Notes: generated by a model from the letters alone, not told the origin. A DNA stretch of 64,000 bases from Nemorincola sp044225795 (GCA_044225795.1 JBGAIF010000006.1:62001-126000), one strand, 5' to 3'; shown: positions 8,965 through 18,624, counted from the stretch's first letter. Program-made: numbers and translations.

Positions 8965-10389
8965 TTAGCTTGGTTTTACTACGCCAGTTGCCAGCTTGCT
9001 GGCCTTTTTATGCTTCTTGTTGATCGGTATATACACACCCGAATAGAAGTTGGCACCATATCCTTTTCCGGTGATCATCAGCAGCATGTCATCTGAGCCA
9101 AAATAAAGGCCTCCGAGACGAACACCCAGGCCTGCTTTCAGGCTGCTGGTCATGGCGCTGTAGGTTATCGGTAGCGCTAAGGTAACATAGCGGTTATCCC
9201 AGCGTGGAGTAACAGTAAACTGTCCATAAATAGAGTTGCCGAAATTCATGCGGTTAGCAACGTTCTTTATCCACAGTGCATTTACGTAGAAATGTGACGC
9301 CACATAGTAGTCCACGTTCATTACCAGCGAAGCCGGGGTATGCACTTTGATAGTACCAACACCTGTATCCAGGTGATATCCGCGGCTGGCAGCATAAGAG
9401 CTGAAGTTGGAGTAGTTGCCAATGTTATCCGCAAAATCCTTAGTGCTCATAGAACCGCTGGCAGTAACGTTTGCAAAGAAAGAGGTCTTGTACTTGATGG
9501 AACCCATATCTGTAACAGCTATAGAACCTCTTACTTTATACTTGTTATCGCTTTGGTCATCGCTGTTGGTTTCCTCTGTACGGTACTCATATACTGCACC
9601 GAGGTCAAGGCCGAAACCGCTACCTGCTTTCTTACCAAAGAACTGTCCGAATACATCTCCCAGGCCTCCATACAGATCGCTGCCGCTGCTGGCAAGGTTA
9701 GTTGCAAATTCGAGGTCAGTGCTGTTGGTGTGTATCGAATCCTGTGCTGCGTAATAGTGGCCATCAAGGTTCTTACCTTTAATACCCAGGTAACCCAGGC
9801 CACCAAGCCTGTTCAGGCTGATACCGGCCTTAATGTAATGGTTCCCTTCATTATAAACCTCGCGGGCATAGGTCAGTTTCACCTCAGACCATGTATTGAA
9901 GGTCCAGTTGAAATTCTGAGATGTAATGCCTACATCGCTTCCGTTCGGGTCCGGAGACAACAGGCTGCGCAGCAGGTTCTGGTCAAAGTGATTGAATTGG
10001 TTCACAAAACGAACCCTTGTGGTCAACGCAATGCTGTTCTTATTGTCAATGGACACCATGATGCCGGGCAGGCGTATGTCCGCGATCGGAGCATAGAAGT
10101 TAAATGCTTTGTTTTTGGTGAACTGAAGGACGTTGCCCAGCGTTGCGTCGCCGCCGCCGCCTGCACCTGAGAACGCGTTGTTAAGGTTAACTTTTGCAAG
10201 GCTGTTATCTATCCCTAGATTCACTCCATAAAGATCTAATGCGAATCGTGTGCGGCTGTCTGCAATATTTGCCGGGTTAAGGCCTATCGCATACGTTCCG
10301 CTCCAGTTGCTGGTAGAGAGGCCAATGTACTTTTGCGCTTGTGAGTAATGAGCTGTAAGCAGGGTAAGTGCTAATACAAGTTTTTTCAT
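8965..10389 (-). CDS. DUF5723 family outer-membrane-type protein
   Basis: Product of 474 residues with a signal peptide (MKKLVLALTLLTAHYSQAQ). The mature N-terminus (KYIGLSTSNWSGTYAIGLNPANIADSR) with an early 'NPA.IA.S' motif and the amphipathic beta pattern throughout (LALPITYSAMTSSLKAGLGVRLGG, then a terminal FYSGVYIPINKK) are what I know from DUF5723 proteins of Bacteroidota, thought to be outer-membrane beta barrels. Function is unknown. A terminator lies directly downstream; upstream there is a 7/8 match to a -7 box but no firm promoter. The C-terminal tail (KKHKKASKLATGVVKPS) is basic. Confidence 0.8.
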   Translation of the reverse strand: MKKLVLALTLLTAHYSQAQKYIGLSTSNWSGTYAIGLNPANIADSRTRFALDLYGVNLGIDNSLAKVNLNNAFSGAGGGGDATLGNVLQFTKNKAFNFYAPIADIRLPGIMVSIDNKNSIALTTRVRFVNQFNHFDQNLLRSLLSPDPNGSDVGITSQNFNWTFNTWSEVKLTYAREVYNEGNHYIKAGISLNRLGGLGYLGIKGKNLDGHYYAAQDSIHTNSTDLEFATNLASSGSDLYGGLGDVFGQFFGKKAGSGFGLDLGAVYEYRTEETNSDDQSDNKYKVRGSIAVTDMGSIKYKTSFFANVTASGSMSTKDFADNIGNYSNFSSYAASRGYHLDTGVGTIKVHTPASLVMNVDYYVASHFYVNALWIKNVANRMNFGNSIYGQFTVTPRWDNRYVTLALPITYSAMTSSLKAGLGVRLGGLYFGSDDMLLMITGKGYGANFYSGVYIPINKKHKKASKLATGVVKPS

Positions 10390-10464
10390 AAGTATCTGTT
10401 TTAATTGAGTGCCAAATTAATTATTTTTTTTTAACAATTATATGGCATTATCCATCTATTATAT

Positions 10465-11223
10465 TTATAATGTTCTCTTCGCTTCCCAAGTGCCATTTTC
10501 GGGCTTGGTATTCTTCCAGGTTCCGTTAATGATGTTGTCCCCGGAAAGGGTAGCGCTGCCCGTTGCTCCTTTGCCGTCGTCAAAGCTGAGCGTAGTGCCG
10601 TCAAAGGTGCCGTCCACTTTACCATTACCGCTCTTGTCTTGCACGGTAGCCGACCATTTTTTGAGACTGGTGCTCAGGAACAAGTCAAAGGTCACATTCT
10701 CACCTGTTGTCTTGTTGGTCGCTGTTCCTTCAAAGCACTTGATCAGGTTTGAAGATGTTTCTTTCGCAATAGACAATGTTGCATTAGGATGACCCGGGAT
10801 GTCCATAGAGGTCACAGAAGGGTTGCTGCCATCTGCGCCAACAGAGAAGTTTATGGTCACGGTCTGGCCGTTCATGGTCCCTGTGAACGGAGAGACATAG
10901 GATGAACCTGATACCCATTTTACATTGGCTGTCAGGGTCACGCTCGTACCATCAATGGTCATATACGCCTTAATCGTGGTATCGCCATTCATGATGTCGA
11001 ATTTAATCGTGCCCGATGACCCTACGATAACACCTTTGTATATGCCTTTGCTGATATTGTCGTTAGCAGCCTTGGCGTCAGGTGTTGTTGTGCATGATGC
11101 ACAGGCATAGCTTGGTGTTGGTGTTGTATTGTTAGTGCTGTCGTCTTTCTTTTTGCAAGCGGTGAGGTTAAGAAGCAATGCTGTTGTGGCTAGTAAAGTA
11201 GCTGAAAATAATGCCTTTTTCAT
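10465..11223 (-). CDS. lipoprotein of unknown function
   Basis: Product of 252 residues with a lipoprotein signal ending at LLNLTAC, followed by the KKKDDSTNNTTPTP linker common to surface or periplasmic lipoproteins of Bacteroidota. The rest is rich in Thr, Ser, Gly and Asn with alternating hydrophobic residues, compatible with a beta-sandwich or barrel: repeated short motifs of the type 'GT..G.TVT', 'GTFDGTTLSFDDGKG', 'TLSGDNIINGTWKN' and the final ENGTWEAKRTL. Such '(T/S)L.G..I.GTW' endings are seen in lipocalin-like small secreted proteins, but I cannot assign a family. It has its own good promoter (11265-11295). Confidence 0.7.
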   Translation of the reverse strand: MKKALFSATLLATTALLLNLTACKKKDDSTNNTTPTPSYACASCTTTPDAKAANDNISKGIYKGVIVGSSGTIKFDIMNGDTTIKAYMTIDGTSVTLTANVKWVSGSSYVSPFTGTMNGQTVTINFSVGADGSNPSVTSMDIPGHPNATLSIAKETSSNLIKCFEGTATNKTTGENVTFDLFLSTSLKKWSATVQDKSGNGKVDGTFDGTTLSFDDGKGATGSATLSGDNIINGTWKNTKPENGTWEAKRTL

Positions 11224-11264
11224 GTTTGTAGTATTTGTTTGATGAATGAATATTTTTCAGGATA

Positions 11265-11295
11265 CAAACATAGAGGTAAGCAAGTGTCATGACAA
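11265..11295 (-). promoter_or_regulatory. promoter of the lipoprotein gene
   Basis: Minus strand reads TTG (11295-11293), a 20-base spacer, then TATGTTTG (11272-11265), fitting the Bacteroidota TTTG/TTG - N17-23 - TAnnTTTG layout. The predicted leader is about 35 bases. Confidence 0.6.
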
Positions 11296-11373
11296 TAACA
11301 CTTAAGTGGTATTTATGTTAATGCGCAAGAACCTGATATAGGAAATGAGGCCCGTATCCCGCTGAGAACCAAG

Positions 11374-13323
11374 TTACTTTGAAGAGGCGCTGCTATCAGC
11401 CTTGGCCTTAAGCTTAGCCATGAAGTCGTCAGCTACTTTGTAACCTGCTGCCTGTGCCATCAATGCATATTTGTATGCCTTTTGATGCTCATTCCTGTCG
11501 TTGTAGGCCACACTCAGGTTATAAGATGCTGATTGCCGGGTGTCTTTATTGTCAAACTGTGCTGCTATCTCCCAGTCTTTTATTGCGGCATCTGCATTAT
11601 TCAGTTCAAACTCGGCCACACCACGGTAAAAGAAGTAAAAAGGATTATTTTGTGTGAACTTGAGCAAAAGGCTGTAGCCTTTCACTGCCAATTCATTATC
11701 GCCTCGCTGCACTGCGGCAAAAAGAGCTTCCGACATGTTTTGCTCACCCGATGGGTGAATACGGATACCCACCACAAAATCACGAATTGCATTCGTAGTG
11801 TCATTCAATACCAGGTAAGCAACTGAACGGTCTATGTATGTTTTGGCAACATTGTTCTGTACTTCCAGCGATTTGTTGTACATATCTATCGCCTTAGGGT
11901 AGTCTTTCTTCAGGACATAAATGTTACCAACCCGGTCCAGCATCTTTGCATCGGCCGACCGCAGCGTTATACACACCCCATAGTCCTCAAGTGCCTTATC
12001 GAGGTCTCCTTTATCGAAGTAAAAATTTCCACGCCATTTGTACGATAACATCGCACGATAAGGGTATTTTTCTATCGCGTCTGTAAGCAGAGTTTCTGAA
12101 TCATGCCATACGAAGGTTCGTTGGTAGCATAGATAGGCGAAGAAAAGAGACACTACAGTAGCAGCCCCCAGCAGCACCTGTTTATATACAGGGTACAGCC
12201 TGATGGCCTCTTGCAGGAGGTAGGCAAGCAGAAAGAATGCGCCTATGTACGCTACATAGGAGTACCTGTCCGCCATAATGGCTGCCCCCACTGATACAAA
12301 CTGTAGCACGAACATAAGATTCACAAACAGGAACCCGATGCCGAACACAGTCACGCGGAAGTATTCCTTTTTATACTTGTAAGTGATCAAAGCCGGCAAT
12401 ATCAGTATGGCAAGGCTGATAAATGGTGACGCATAATAGATGGTAGGCAGGTAACCGCTGATATACCTGTAAGGGTAAGGGTAAAAAGTGGATAGATACG
12501 TTGGGTTGAATATTTTTACTATATACATCACGAAACCATAAGAGGCATACATAATGCGCTCATAAATTGATAGCATACCGAATGCCGCGATAGCACCTGT
12601 CTTATTTTGGGTGTAGAAGGCCATCCCCCCACATATCAGTGAGAAAGTAAAGAACAATATCTTTTCCGTGATCAGTTTCATCCGTAGCTCCCGCTCGGCC
12701 AGTACGTCAATGCAGAGTAGCGATAACGGAAAGACCACTGCCATCGGTTTAGAAAGGCACGAAAGCAGGAACATCACAAAGGTGATCCAGTACCACTTCA
12801 TTTTTTTGCTGTCTGTATATTTCAGGTAGCATATCAGGCCGATGATGTAAAAAAAAGCATAGAGCACATCCTTGCGTTCTGCTATCCATCCCACCGATTC
12901 CACATGCATAGGGTGTACTCCGAACCACAATGCCCCGAATGTGGCTACTATAAGTTTGGCCGGTTCATCCATTTTCAGGAGCCGGCACAGTTGCAGCATC
13001 AGGAAGAAGACAAGTATCACATTCGCAATATGTATCAGCACATTGGTCAGGTAATAGCTCATTGGGTTCAACTGGGCAAAATGATAGTTTACCGCCAACG
13101 ACAGCATGCAAAGCGGGTGGTAATTATTCTTTGTGATATCTTCTGTGAATATGGTCTTCAGATTCCGGGCAGTGAAGGCCTTTATGTATGGGTCGTTAGT
13201 GACATAGAAGTCATCATCCCAGTTGGTGAATTGGTTATCTATTGTATTCCTGAAACAAAGGAATGTGATCACGGCAAGCACAGCTACAATTACAATTCGC
13301 TTATTCCTGGCATTGGCAAACAT
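11374..13323 (-). CDS. TMTC-like membrane protein with TPR repeats
   Basis: Product of 649 residues: an N-terminal membrane part with about ten hydrophobic segments, then tetratricopeptide repeats from about residue 430. The first periplasmic loop has the pattern FTNWDDDFYVTNDPYI and the next has NYHPLCMLSLAVNYHF; with FGVHPMHVESVGWIAERKDV these are signatures of the TMTC/PMT-type GT-C glycosyltransferases, in which the early acidic loop is near the active site. Animal TMTC proteins transfer mannose to proteins; the bacterial substrate is unknown. Two paralogues lie at 47958-49847 and 49888-51798. This copy keeps the 'WDDD' motif, while those have 'VFDDQ' and 'AVDDP'. Assignment to glycosyl transfer is inference. 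Confidence 0.8.
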   Translation of the reverse strand: MFANARNKRIVIVAVLAVITFLCFRNTIDNQFTNWDDDFYVTNDPYIKAFTARNLKTIFTEDITKNNYHPLCMLSLAVNYHFAQLNPMSYYLTNVLIHIANVILVFFLMLQLCRLLKMDEPAKLIVATFGALWFGVHPMHVESVGWIAERKDVLYAFFYIIGLICYLKYTDSKKMKWYWITFVMFLLSCLSKPMAVVFPLSLLCIDVLAERELRMKLITEKILFFTFSLICGGMAFYTQNKTGAIAAFGMLSIYERIMYASYGFVMYIVKIFNPTYLSTFYPYPYRYISGYLPTIYYASPFISLAILILPALITYKYKKEYFRVTVFGIGFLFVNLMFVLQFVSVGAAIMADRYSYVAYIGAFFLLAYLLQEAIRLYPVYKQVLLGAATVVSLFFAYLCYQRTFVWHDSETLLTDAIEKYPYRAMLSYKWRGNFYFDKGDLDKALEDYGVCITLRSADAKMLDRVGNIYVLKKDYPKAIDMYNKSLEVQNNVAKTYIDRSVAYLVLNDTTNAIRDFVVGIRIHPSGEQNMSEALFAAVQRGDNELAVKGYSLLLKFTQNNPFYFFYRGVAEFELNNADAAIKDWEIAAQFDNKDTRQSASYNLSVAYNDRNEHQKAYKYALMAQAAGYKVADDFMAKLKAKADSSASSK

Positions 13324-13396
13324 ACAGTGAGCAAGTATTTATCGGGTTAAAGTAACTAAATTTTTGAATGTCATTTTCCTCGAATTCCTATAAAAT

Positions 13397-13428
13397 AATA
13401 AAAGTGAGCCGGTTGGCTCACTTTTATT
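13397..13428 (-). terminator. intrinsic terminator of the tail-specific protease gene
   Basis: Perfect 14-bp stem (AATAAAAGTGAGCC / GGCTCACTTTTATT) with loop GGTT, 18 bases past the stop of the gene at 13446-15644; the minus strand continues ATTTTAT. The A/T arms make it active in either direction. Confidence 0.88.
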
Positions 13429-13445
13429 TCCGGCACTCGGTCATC

Positions 13446-15644
13446 TTACCGCTTCAGTTCAGAACCCATGGTCAGTTTGGTATCCGGCTTGTACATATCG
13501 TTAATGACATTTACAGTTTCTGATATATATATGTCTTTGCTAATGTTCTTCAGCCAATCTTTGTTCTTGGCTATTGACACACTGTCAAGGTTTATGCGTT
13601 TCAGGTCGGCGCGGATATTTGTCACATCCAGCAATACCGCTTTTTTCTGTAGTTCTTCGATTTTCTTAGATGTCGCGTTAAGGTCATCCTGTTCTTTCTT
13701 GTATTTTGTTTCATTCAGCGAAATGCGGTTATCGTCCTTCCTCTTTTTCATGTACTCCGAATTTTCTTTGATCAGTTGGAAGGTTTCGTTCTTTTTGATG
13801 CGCTTTTGACTAAGCTCATTCAATACCTGTAGGTTTCCTACGCTGTTGGTGGGGGCATATCGGGCAGCCGGTATCTCATCCCATGCCAGCGCCGATTTCT
13901 TGTTACGCTCACCCAGTTCATCGTCATCATAGCTATCGTAAGGGTCGGGGATCTGAATATCAGGGGTCACTCCCTTAAGTTGTGTTGAACCACCGTTAAC
14001 GCGATAGAATTTTTGCATGGTCAGTTTCACATCTCCCAGGGTAGGCTCTTGTCCACCTGCCGTATCATACATAAATTTCATCCGGCTGCCGGCATCAAGC
14101 GCGGCGTCCAGGTTCACCATTTTTTGTACAGTTCCCTTTCCATAGGTCGTTGACCCTACTATTACGGCGCGCTTATAGTCTTGCAGCACAGCTGCCAGTA
14201 TTTCGGAGGCAGAGGCACTGTTCTCGTTCACCATAATGGCAAGCGGGCCTTTGTAATCCTGGCTGTCAGATTGTGCGGGTAGCACCGATGGGGCAGAGTG
14301 ACTGCTTTTCACTTGTACTACCGGGCCATTGCCGATGAATATACCAGCCATGTCCACAACATCGCCCAGCGAGCCACCTCCATTATTTCGCAGGTCCAGT
14401 ATGATACCTGTTACTCCGGATGATTTCAGTTTATTCACCTCTGCAAATACGTCTGCAGAGCAGGTGCGTCCGCTTGTGTGATTGAAGTCGGCGTAGAATT
14501 CGGGTAGGTAGATATAGCCAACAGGGCCGTTGGTACTATTGATGATCGCCGATTTCGCGAAGGTCTCTTCCCGCTCCACAATACCCCTGGTAATAGCGAT
14601 CACTTTTGTCGATCCGTCCGGTTTCTTTACCGTTAATTTCACAGTTGTGCCGTTCGGGCCACGAATTAGCTTTACGACTTCATCCAGGTCCATACCGGTC
14701 ACATCCACCGGTTTATCTTCTCCCTGCGCTACTTTTTGTATCTCATCATTTGCTTTTAGCTCACCTTGCATCCATGATGGACTCCCGGTAATAATGGACA
14801 GAACGGTTATTTTATCATGCTCCGGGCTCAGTTGAGCCCCGATGCCGAAGAAACTGCCACTCATCAGTTCGTCAAAATTCTTTTTTTCCACAGGAGGCAG
14901 ATAGTCCGTATGCGGGTCTATGTTTTCCGCTATAGCGTTCACATAATATGTGAACAGGTCATTAGGCTTTCTTTTGGCAAGCCGTTTGTAGTATCGGTCA
15001 TAGTTCTTTTTTATTTCCTCTCTTGCAGCTGTTTCCAGTTCTGCGTCGGTTTTCATTTTGGCGTTTACCGAGTCTTTGTTCTCTTTCTTTTTGTCTTGTT
15101 CTGCTTTCAGGTCTATATACCTGGCCAAAACCTGGTACTTGATGTGCTTACGCCACCTTTCGTTCATTTCTTGCTCTGTAGAGGCATAGGCATCTTTGTC
15201 CGCATTCAGAGATATCTCTTCATTTACATTGAAGGTAAATGGCTTCTCCAGTATTTCCTTGTAGTATTTTGGTGCCGCGTCCAGCCTGCGAAGATATATC
15301 GCCTCAAGCGAATCGAAGAACTCAACAGAGCCAAGGCGGATCTCATCATCTACCTTAAACTGATATGCCTGCAGTTTATTGATATCCTGTTGGGTGAAAT
15401 ACAGTTTTTCGAAATCAAAATCATGTACACATTTATTGTACACCCACGATGAGAAAGTATCATCAATAGGGCGGGGCGAGTAGTGTGCGGCTTCTATTAC
15501 CCGCATCATGGTTTGTATAGTGGCTATTCTTTTCTGCTCAGACGATTTGCCATTGGCTGCCGAGTATACGTAAGACGAGAATGATATCAGGCCGCCGACG
15601 ATGAGCAGTGGGATCAGGATCTTATTCTTCATGAACTTCAACAT
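13446..15644 (-). CDS. carboxy-terminal-processing (tail-specific) protease
   Basis: Periplasmic S41 serine protease of the Prc/Tsp type, which cleaves proteins from their C-termini and affects envelope protein turnover. Start is the ATG at 15644 or, giving a more usual signal peptide, the ATG at 15632 (MKNKILIPLLIVGGL). In order: the long helical Tsp N-terminal domain (PRPIDDTFSSWVYNKCVHDFDFEKLYF), an embedded PDZ domain (SFFGIGAQLSPEHDKITVLSI, about residues 240-340), and the S41 catalytic domain with ILDLRNNGGGSLGDV, catalytic Ser in NENSASASEI and Lys in GSTTYGKGTVQ. The C-terminal region (QKRIKKNETFQLIKENSEYM) is the Tsp-type helical tail. A -7 box TACATTTG lies at 15666-15673 on the minus strand, and a strong terminator follows. 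Confidence 0.93.
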   Translation of the reverse strand: MLKFMKNKILIPLLIVGGLISFSSYVYSAANGKSSEQKRIATIQTMMRVIEAAHYSPRPIDDTFSSWVYNKCVHDFDFEKLYFTQQDINKLQAYQFKVDDEIRLGSVEFFDSLEAIYLRRLDAAPKYYKEILEKPFTFNVNEEISLNADKDAYASTEQEMNERWRKHIKYQVLARYIDLKAEQDKKKENKDSVNAKMKTDAELETAAREEIKKNYDRYYKRLAKRKPNDLFTYYVNAIAENIDPHTDYLPPVEKKNFDELMSGSFFGIGAQLSPEHDKITVLSIITGSPSWMQGELKANDEIQKVAQGEDKPVDVTGMDLDEVVKLIRGPNGTTVKLTVKKPDGSTKVIAITRGIVEREETFAKSAIINSTNGPVGYIYLPEFYADFNHTSGRTCSADVFAEVNKLKSSGVTGIILDLRNNGGGSLGDVVDMAGIFIGNGPVVQVKSSHSAPSVLPAQSDSQDYKGPLAIMVNENSASASEILAAVLQDYKRAVIVGSTTYGKGTVQKMVNLDAALDAGSRMKFMYDTAGGQEPTLGDVKLTMQKFYRVNGGSTQLKGVTPDIQIPDPYDSYDDDELGERNKKSALAWDEIPAARYAPTNSVGNLQVLNELSQKRIKKNETFQLIKENSEYMKKRKDDNRISLNETKYKKEQDDLNATSKKIEELQKKAVLLDVTNIRADLKRINLDSVSIAKNKDWLKNISKDIYISETVNVINDMYKPDTKLTMGSELKR

Positions 15645-15770
15645 ATTTTATCTGTTACTCCTAAACAAATGTAGACTAATTGCTGTTAATAAAAATATAA
15701 GCGGTTAGCCCCCAATGGGGTGATTTTCTTTATTTAACAAATTGAAAAAAGAGTGCTAAAAATGCCGTCA

Positions 15771-16910
15771 TTACAGGGTTGCTGGTATTTCTTTATTACT
15801 GACTATATAGTGCATCTTCAGGGCCAGCACATGCAATAGTGTTTTGCCATGGGCGTTGCGTTCAATGTAGTTGCTGGTATCATTGACAGCAGATACCAGC
15901 TTGCCAAATCCTTCCAGCGATACGCTCTTTTCCGCCAGTTTGCGCACAAATTCTTCTTCAGCCTCAGGCAAGGACAAAGGGCTTTTCGGGCTGTAACGCG
16001 CCCTTATGGTTTGCTCCAATAGCTGTATCACATAACTGAGAAAATTTTTCTGTTGTTCACGCCCGGCCTTCGACCATTCATCCGCAAATTTGCTAATGGA
16101 AATGCCGTTCCCGGTAAAAACCGCATTGAAAAGGCCCCTCACTTGAGGGAAAAGGTCATTTTCGGGTTGCCGTACAAGCCGCAACGCCTCGGTATAACTT
16201 CCCATGGCCATATGGGCGATCTGTGCGGCGTTCCTCGGATCGGTCGTCGAGCGTGTGGTCAGCGCCTCCGCTATTTCGGCAGGGCTTATTGGTGCCAGCC
16301 TGATGTCCTGGGTCCTGGAAAGAATAGTTGGTAATATTTCTTCAGTGTTCTCAGCAACAAAAAGGATAATGGTATCCTGGGGCGGTTCTTCTATCAGTTT
16401 CAGCAGTATATTTCCTTCTTTCCCCAGGTATTCGGGCCGCCACATGATGAGCACTTTTTTACCCCCTTCATAAGATTTCAGGTTCAACTGCTCAATGATC
16501 TCCCGGCATTCCTCGGCAGTGATGTTACCTTGTTTATTCTCTGCATTGATGTGCTGCAGCCAGTCATAGGTAGTTCCGTATGGCGATTGTTTCACAAACT
16601 CCCTGAACTCCGCCATATAATGGCGGCTCATGGCTTTTGTATTTGGCTTCGGCACTATGGAGGGAAAGCTCAGGTGGAGGTCTGCATGCTCCAGTCTTTC
16701 TGTTTTACTGCATCCGGCACATTTCCCGCAGGAATCGAATTCTCCCTTTTGTTCGCAAAAGATAAATTGAGCCAATGCCAGTGCCATAGGCAGCCCCCCT
16801 GTACCTTCCTTGCCAGTGATCAGCAAAGCGTGGGGCAGCACATTATGTTGCCACATTTTCATCAGGCCTTCCTTCGCTGTCTTTTGTCCTACAACACTAC
16901 TGAATAACAT
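15771..16910 (-). CDS. holB: DNA polymerase III subunit delta'
   Basis: Clamp-loader subunit that, with tau/gamma and delta, opens and loads the beta sliding clamp. The N-terminus SSVVGQKTAKEGLMKMWQHN, then LPHALLITGKEGTGG replaces a normal P-loop (the lysine of GKS/T is displaced), as expected for the non-hydrolysing delta' subunit. A four-cysteine zinc site is visible: FCEQKGEFDSCGKCAGCSK. The sensor region keeps ILLKLIEEPPQDTIILFVAE and ILPTILSRTQDIRL, where the SRC motif of ATP-binding paralogues reads SRT. Length 379 fits the family. A possible promoter lies at 16928-16960. Confidence 0.92.
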   Translation of the reverse strand: MLFSSVVGQKTAKEGLMKMWQHNVLPHALLITGKEGTGGLPMALALAQFIFCEQKGEFDSCGKCAGCSKTERLEHADLHLSFPSIVPKPNTKAMSRHYMAEFREFVKQSPYGTTYDWLQHINAENKQGNITAEECREIIEQLNLKSYEGGKKVLIMWRPEYLGKEGNILLKLIEEPPQDTIILFVAENTEEILPTILSRTQDIRLAPISPAEIAEALTTRSTTDPRNAAQIAHMAMGSYTEALRLVRQPENDLFPQVRGLFNAVFTGNGISISKFADEWSKAGREQQKNFLSYVIQLLEQTIRARYSPKSPLSLPEAEEEFVRKLAEKSVSLEGFGKLVSAVNDTSNYIERNAHGKTLLHVLALKMHYIVSNKEIPATL

Positions 16911-16927
16911 TTGTTCGATTCAAAATT

Positions 16928-16960
16928 CAAAAGTAAACAGGAACCATCATCGTTTTCCAA
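16928..16960 (-). promoter_or_regulatory. candidate holB promoter
   Basis: Minus strand reads TTG (16960-16958), 22 bases, then TACTTTTG (16935-16928), an exact TAnnTTTG. The ATG at 16910 follows after 17 bases, implying a leader of about ten bases. Confidence 0.45.
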
Positions 16961-17203
16961 TCCCGATCGCCATTGTGAATAACTATTTGTATGAGATAAT
17001 ATTTCATTTGTGGATGCTTGCCTTATTTATGTACGTGGCAACGATTAGTTAATATTCAATATTTGTGTTGAAAATATACTTTACCTCTCTTCTATAAAAC
17101 CACCACTTTGGCACTCTAATTGTGGTATATGATTGCATTGAAAGCTGAGGGGGTAAGATGTGGCATCATGATGGTCTTTTGATTGAATCGAAGTTCCGAC
17201 AAG

Positions 17204-17484
17204 AATTGCACACTGTGCTATTTCTTTTGCGCACACTGGTATTAATAATCAGTATATTAGGAGCGGATTTGCGCATTTTGTGAGTGAAAATGAATTTTGC
17301 GCAGGTAACAACGCAGCGTGAGATTTGCTCTGAGTTCTCATTATTTGACCTTGGAAGCATTTGCGCAATGATGAGCAAGAATTGTGCAACCGGATAGAAC
17401 AGTGATTGCTCATTTTTTGGTTGACTATCAATGCTCTGAGTGTACTATTGCACACCTTTTATGGTGAAAAAGAATTTTGCGCAA
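17204..17484. repeat. cluster of TTTGCGCA repeats
   Basis: Five copies of TTTGCGCA, all in the same orientation, begin at 17226, 17268, 17296, 17360 and 17476. Two of them sit in a longer repeat, GTGAAAWTGAATTTTGCGCA type, at 17284-17303 and 17464-17483, which differ at one of twenty bases and lie exactly 180 bases apart. Weaker relatives (AATTGCACAC at 17204 and ATTGCACAC at 17447; AATTGTGCAAC at 17380) lie between. The core TTGCGCAA is palindromic, suggesting a binding site for a dimeric protein. Confidence 0.7.
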
Positions 17485-17594
17485 TTCGTATCAGGAGAAA
17501 CCTTAGATCCGGCGAATCGAGGTTCAACCATAATTTCTTATCTTGCACGACAATTATTTGTTACATATAATATATTAATATAACAGCAGTTTGC

Positions 17595-18581
17595 ATGCTT
17601 AAGATAGGAGTTTTTGGCGCCGGTCACCTCGGTAAGATACATATTCAGCAGTGGCAGCATGTAGATGGCATTCAGTTGGTTGGTTTTTACGATCCGGATG
17701 ATAATAATGCCGCTTCGGCCATTGCGCAATACCAGGTACCGCGTTACACAGACATAGATCAGCTTATCACTGCTTCTGATGCACTGGATATTGTTTCCAC
17801 AACTACGTCACATTACGACCTCGCCAAAAGATCGTTGCTCAATGGCAAGCATGTATTCATAGAGAAGCCATTGGCGCATACACTGGAAGAAGCTGAGGAA
17901 TTGGTGAACCTGGTGAAAGAGGCCAATGTAAAATGCCAGGTCGGCCATGTGGAGCGTTATAACCCGGCATTTCTGGCCCTTGGCGATCAGCAACTGCAGC
18001 CTATGTTCATAGAGGCGCACAGGCTCGCTCAGTTCAATCCGCGCGGCACCGATGTATCAGTGATACTTGACCTCATGATTCATGACATTGATATCGTGAT
18101 GTGCCTGGTGAAATCACCTGTTAAGCGAATATCTGCCAGCGGAGTCAATGTGCTTAGTGAAACGGCTGATATAGCCAACGCACGGATAGAGTTTGATAAT
18201 GGCTGTGTTGCCAATCTCACCAGCAGCCGTATATCACTGAAGAATATGCGTAAACTGCGCCTCTTCCAGCGAGATGCCTACATAGGTATAGATTTCCTTG
18301 ATAAGAAGACTGAGATCATTCGCTTAAAGGATGAAGGGCAGGCATCCGGTATGATGGATTTTCCGCTGGACATGGGTAATGGGGAAAAGAAGATCATCTC
18401 CGTGCAGATGCCGGAGGTAGCTTCACTCAATGCCATCAGGACCGAACTTGCTGAGTTTGCCGCAGCCATCGTTAATGACCGTCCTGTAAGGGTTTCGGTG
18501 TATGACGGGTTCCAGGCTATGGATGTAGCTTACCAGGTGCTCAAGAAAATGAGTTTGCATAAGGAGCTGCACAATGTTTAA
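17595..18581 (+). CDS. Gfo/Idh/MocA family oxidoreductase
   Basis: NAD(P)-dependent oxidoreductase, probably acting on a sugar or nucleotide sugar. The Rossmann motif is at the N-terminus (KIGVFGAGHLGKIHIQQW), the EKP motif that positions the cofactor is HVFIEKPLAHT, and the typical substrate-side segment VGHVERYNPAFLAL follows, with MIHDIDIVM carrying the catalytic-type histidine. Length 328 is normal. It is followed after 43 bases by a lipoprotein and a polyprenyl glycosylphosphotransferase, so a role in making an EPS sugar precursor is plausible. In many genomes of this phylum a similar gene sits next to lpx genes, but none is here, so the substrate stays open. Confidence 0.88.
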   Translation: MLKIGVFGAGHLGKIHIQQWQHVDGIQLVGFYDPDDNNAASAIAQYQVPRYTDIDQLITASDALDIVSTTTSHYDLAKRSLLNGKHVFIEKPLAHTLEEAEELVNLVKEANVKCQVGHVERYNPAFLALGDQQLQPMFIEAHRLAQFNPRGTDVSVILDLMIHDIDIVMCLVKSPVKRISASGVNVLSETADIANARIEFDNGCVANLTSSRISLKNMRKLRLFQRDAYIGIDFLDKKTEIIRLKDEGQASGMMDFPLDMGNGEKKIISVQMPEVASLNAIRTELAEFAAAIVNDRPVRVSVYDGFQAMDVAYQVLKKMSLHKELHNV

Positions 18582-18624
18582 CAGAATTTTGCGTTAGTAG
18601 TAATAGGGAGAGGTACGTTCATAT

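Larger units (their letters stand above)
16911..17594. other. 684-bp gap between divergent genes, no gene seen
   Basis: The first 250 bases after the holB promoter are AT-rich and hold nothing I can support. From about 17200 to 17484 there is a cluster of TTTGCGCA-type repeats, listed separately. The last 100 bases are very AT-rich (TTACATATAATATATTAATATAAC) and run into the ATG at 17595. Short open frames exist here, but their codons are shaped by the repeats and none looks like a protein. Confidence 0.7.

Noticed and set aside
17166..17455. Short minus-strand open frames in the 17 kb gap
   Set aside because: Their codons follow the TTTGCGCA repeat; no protein features or start signals.
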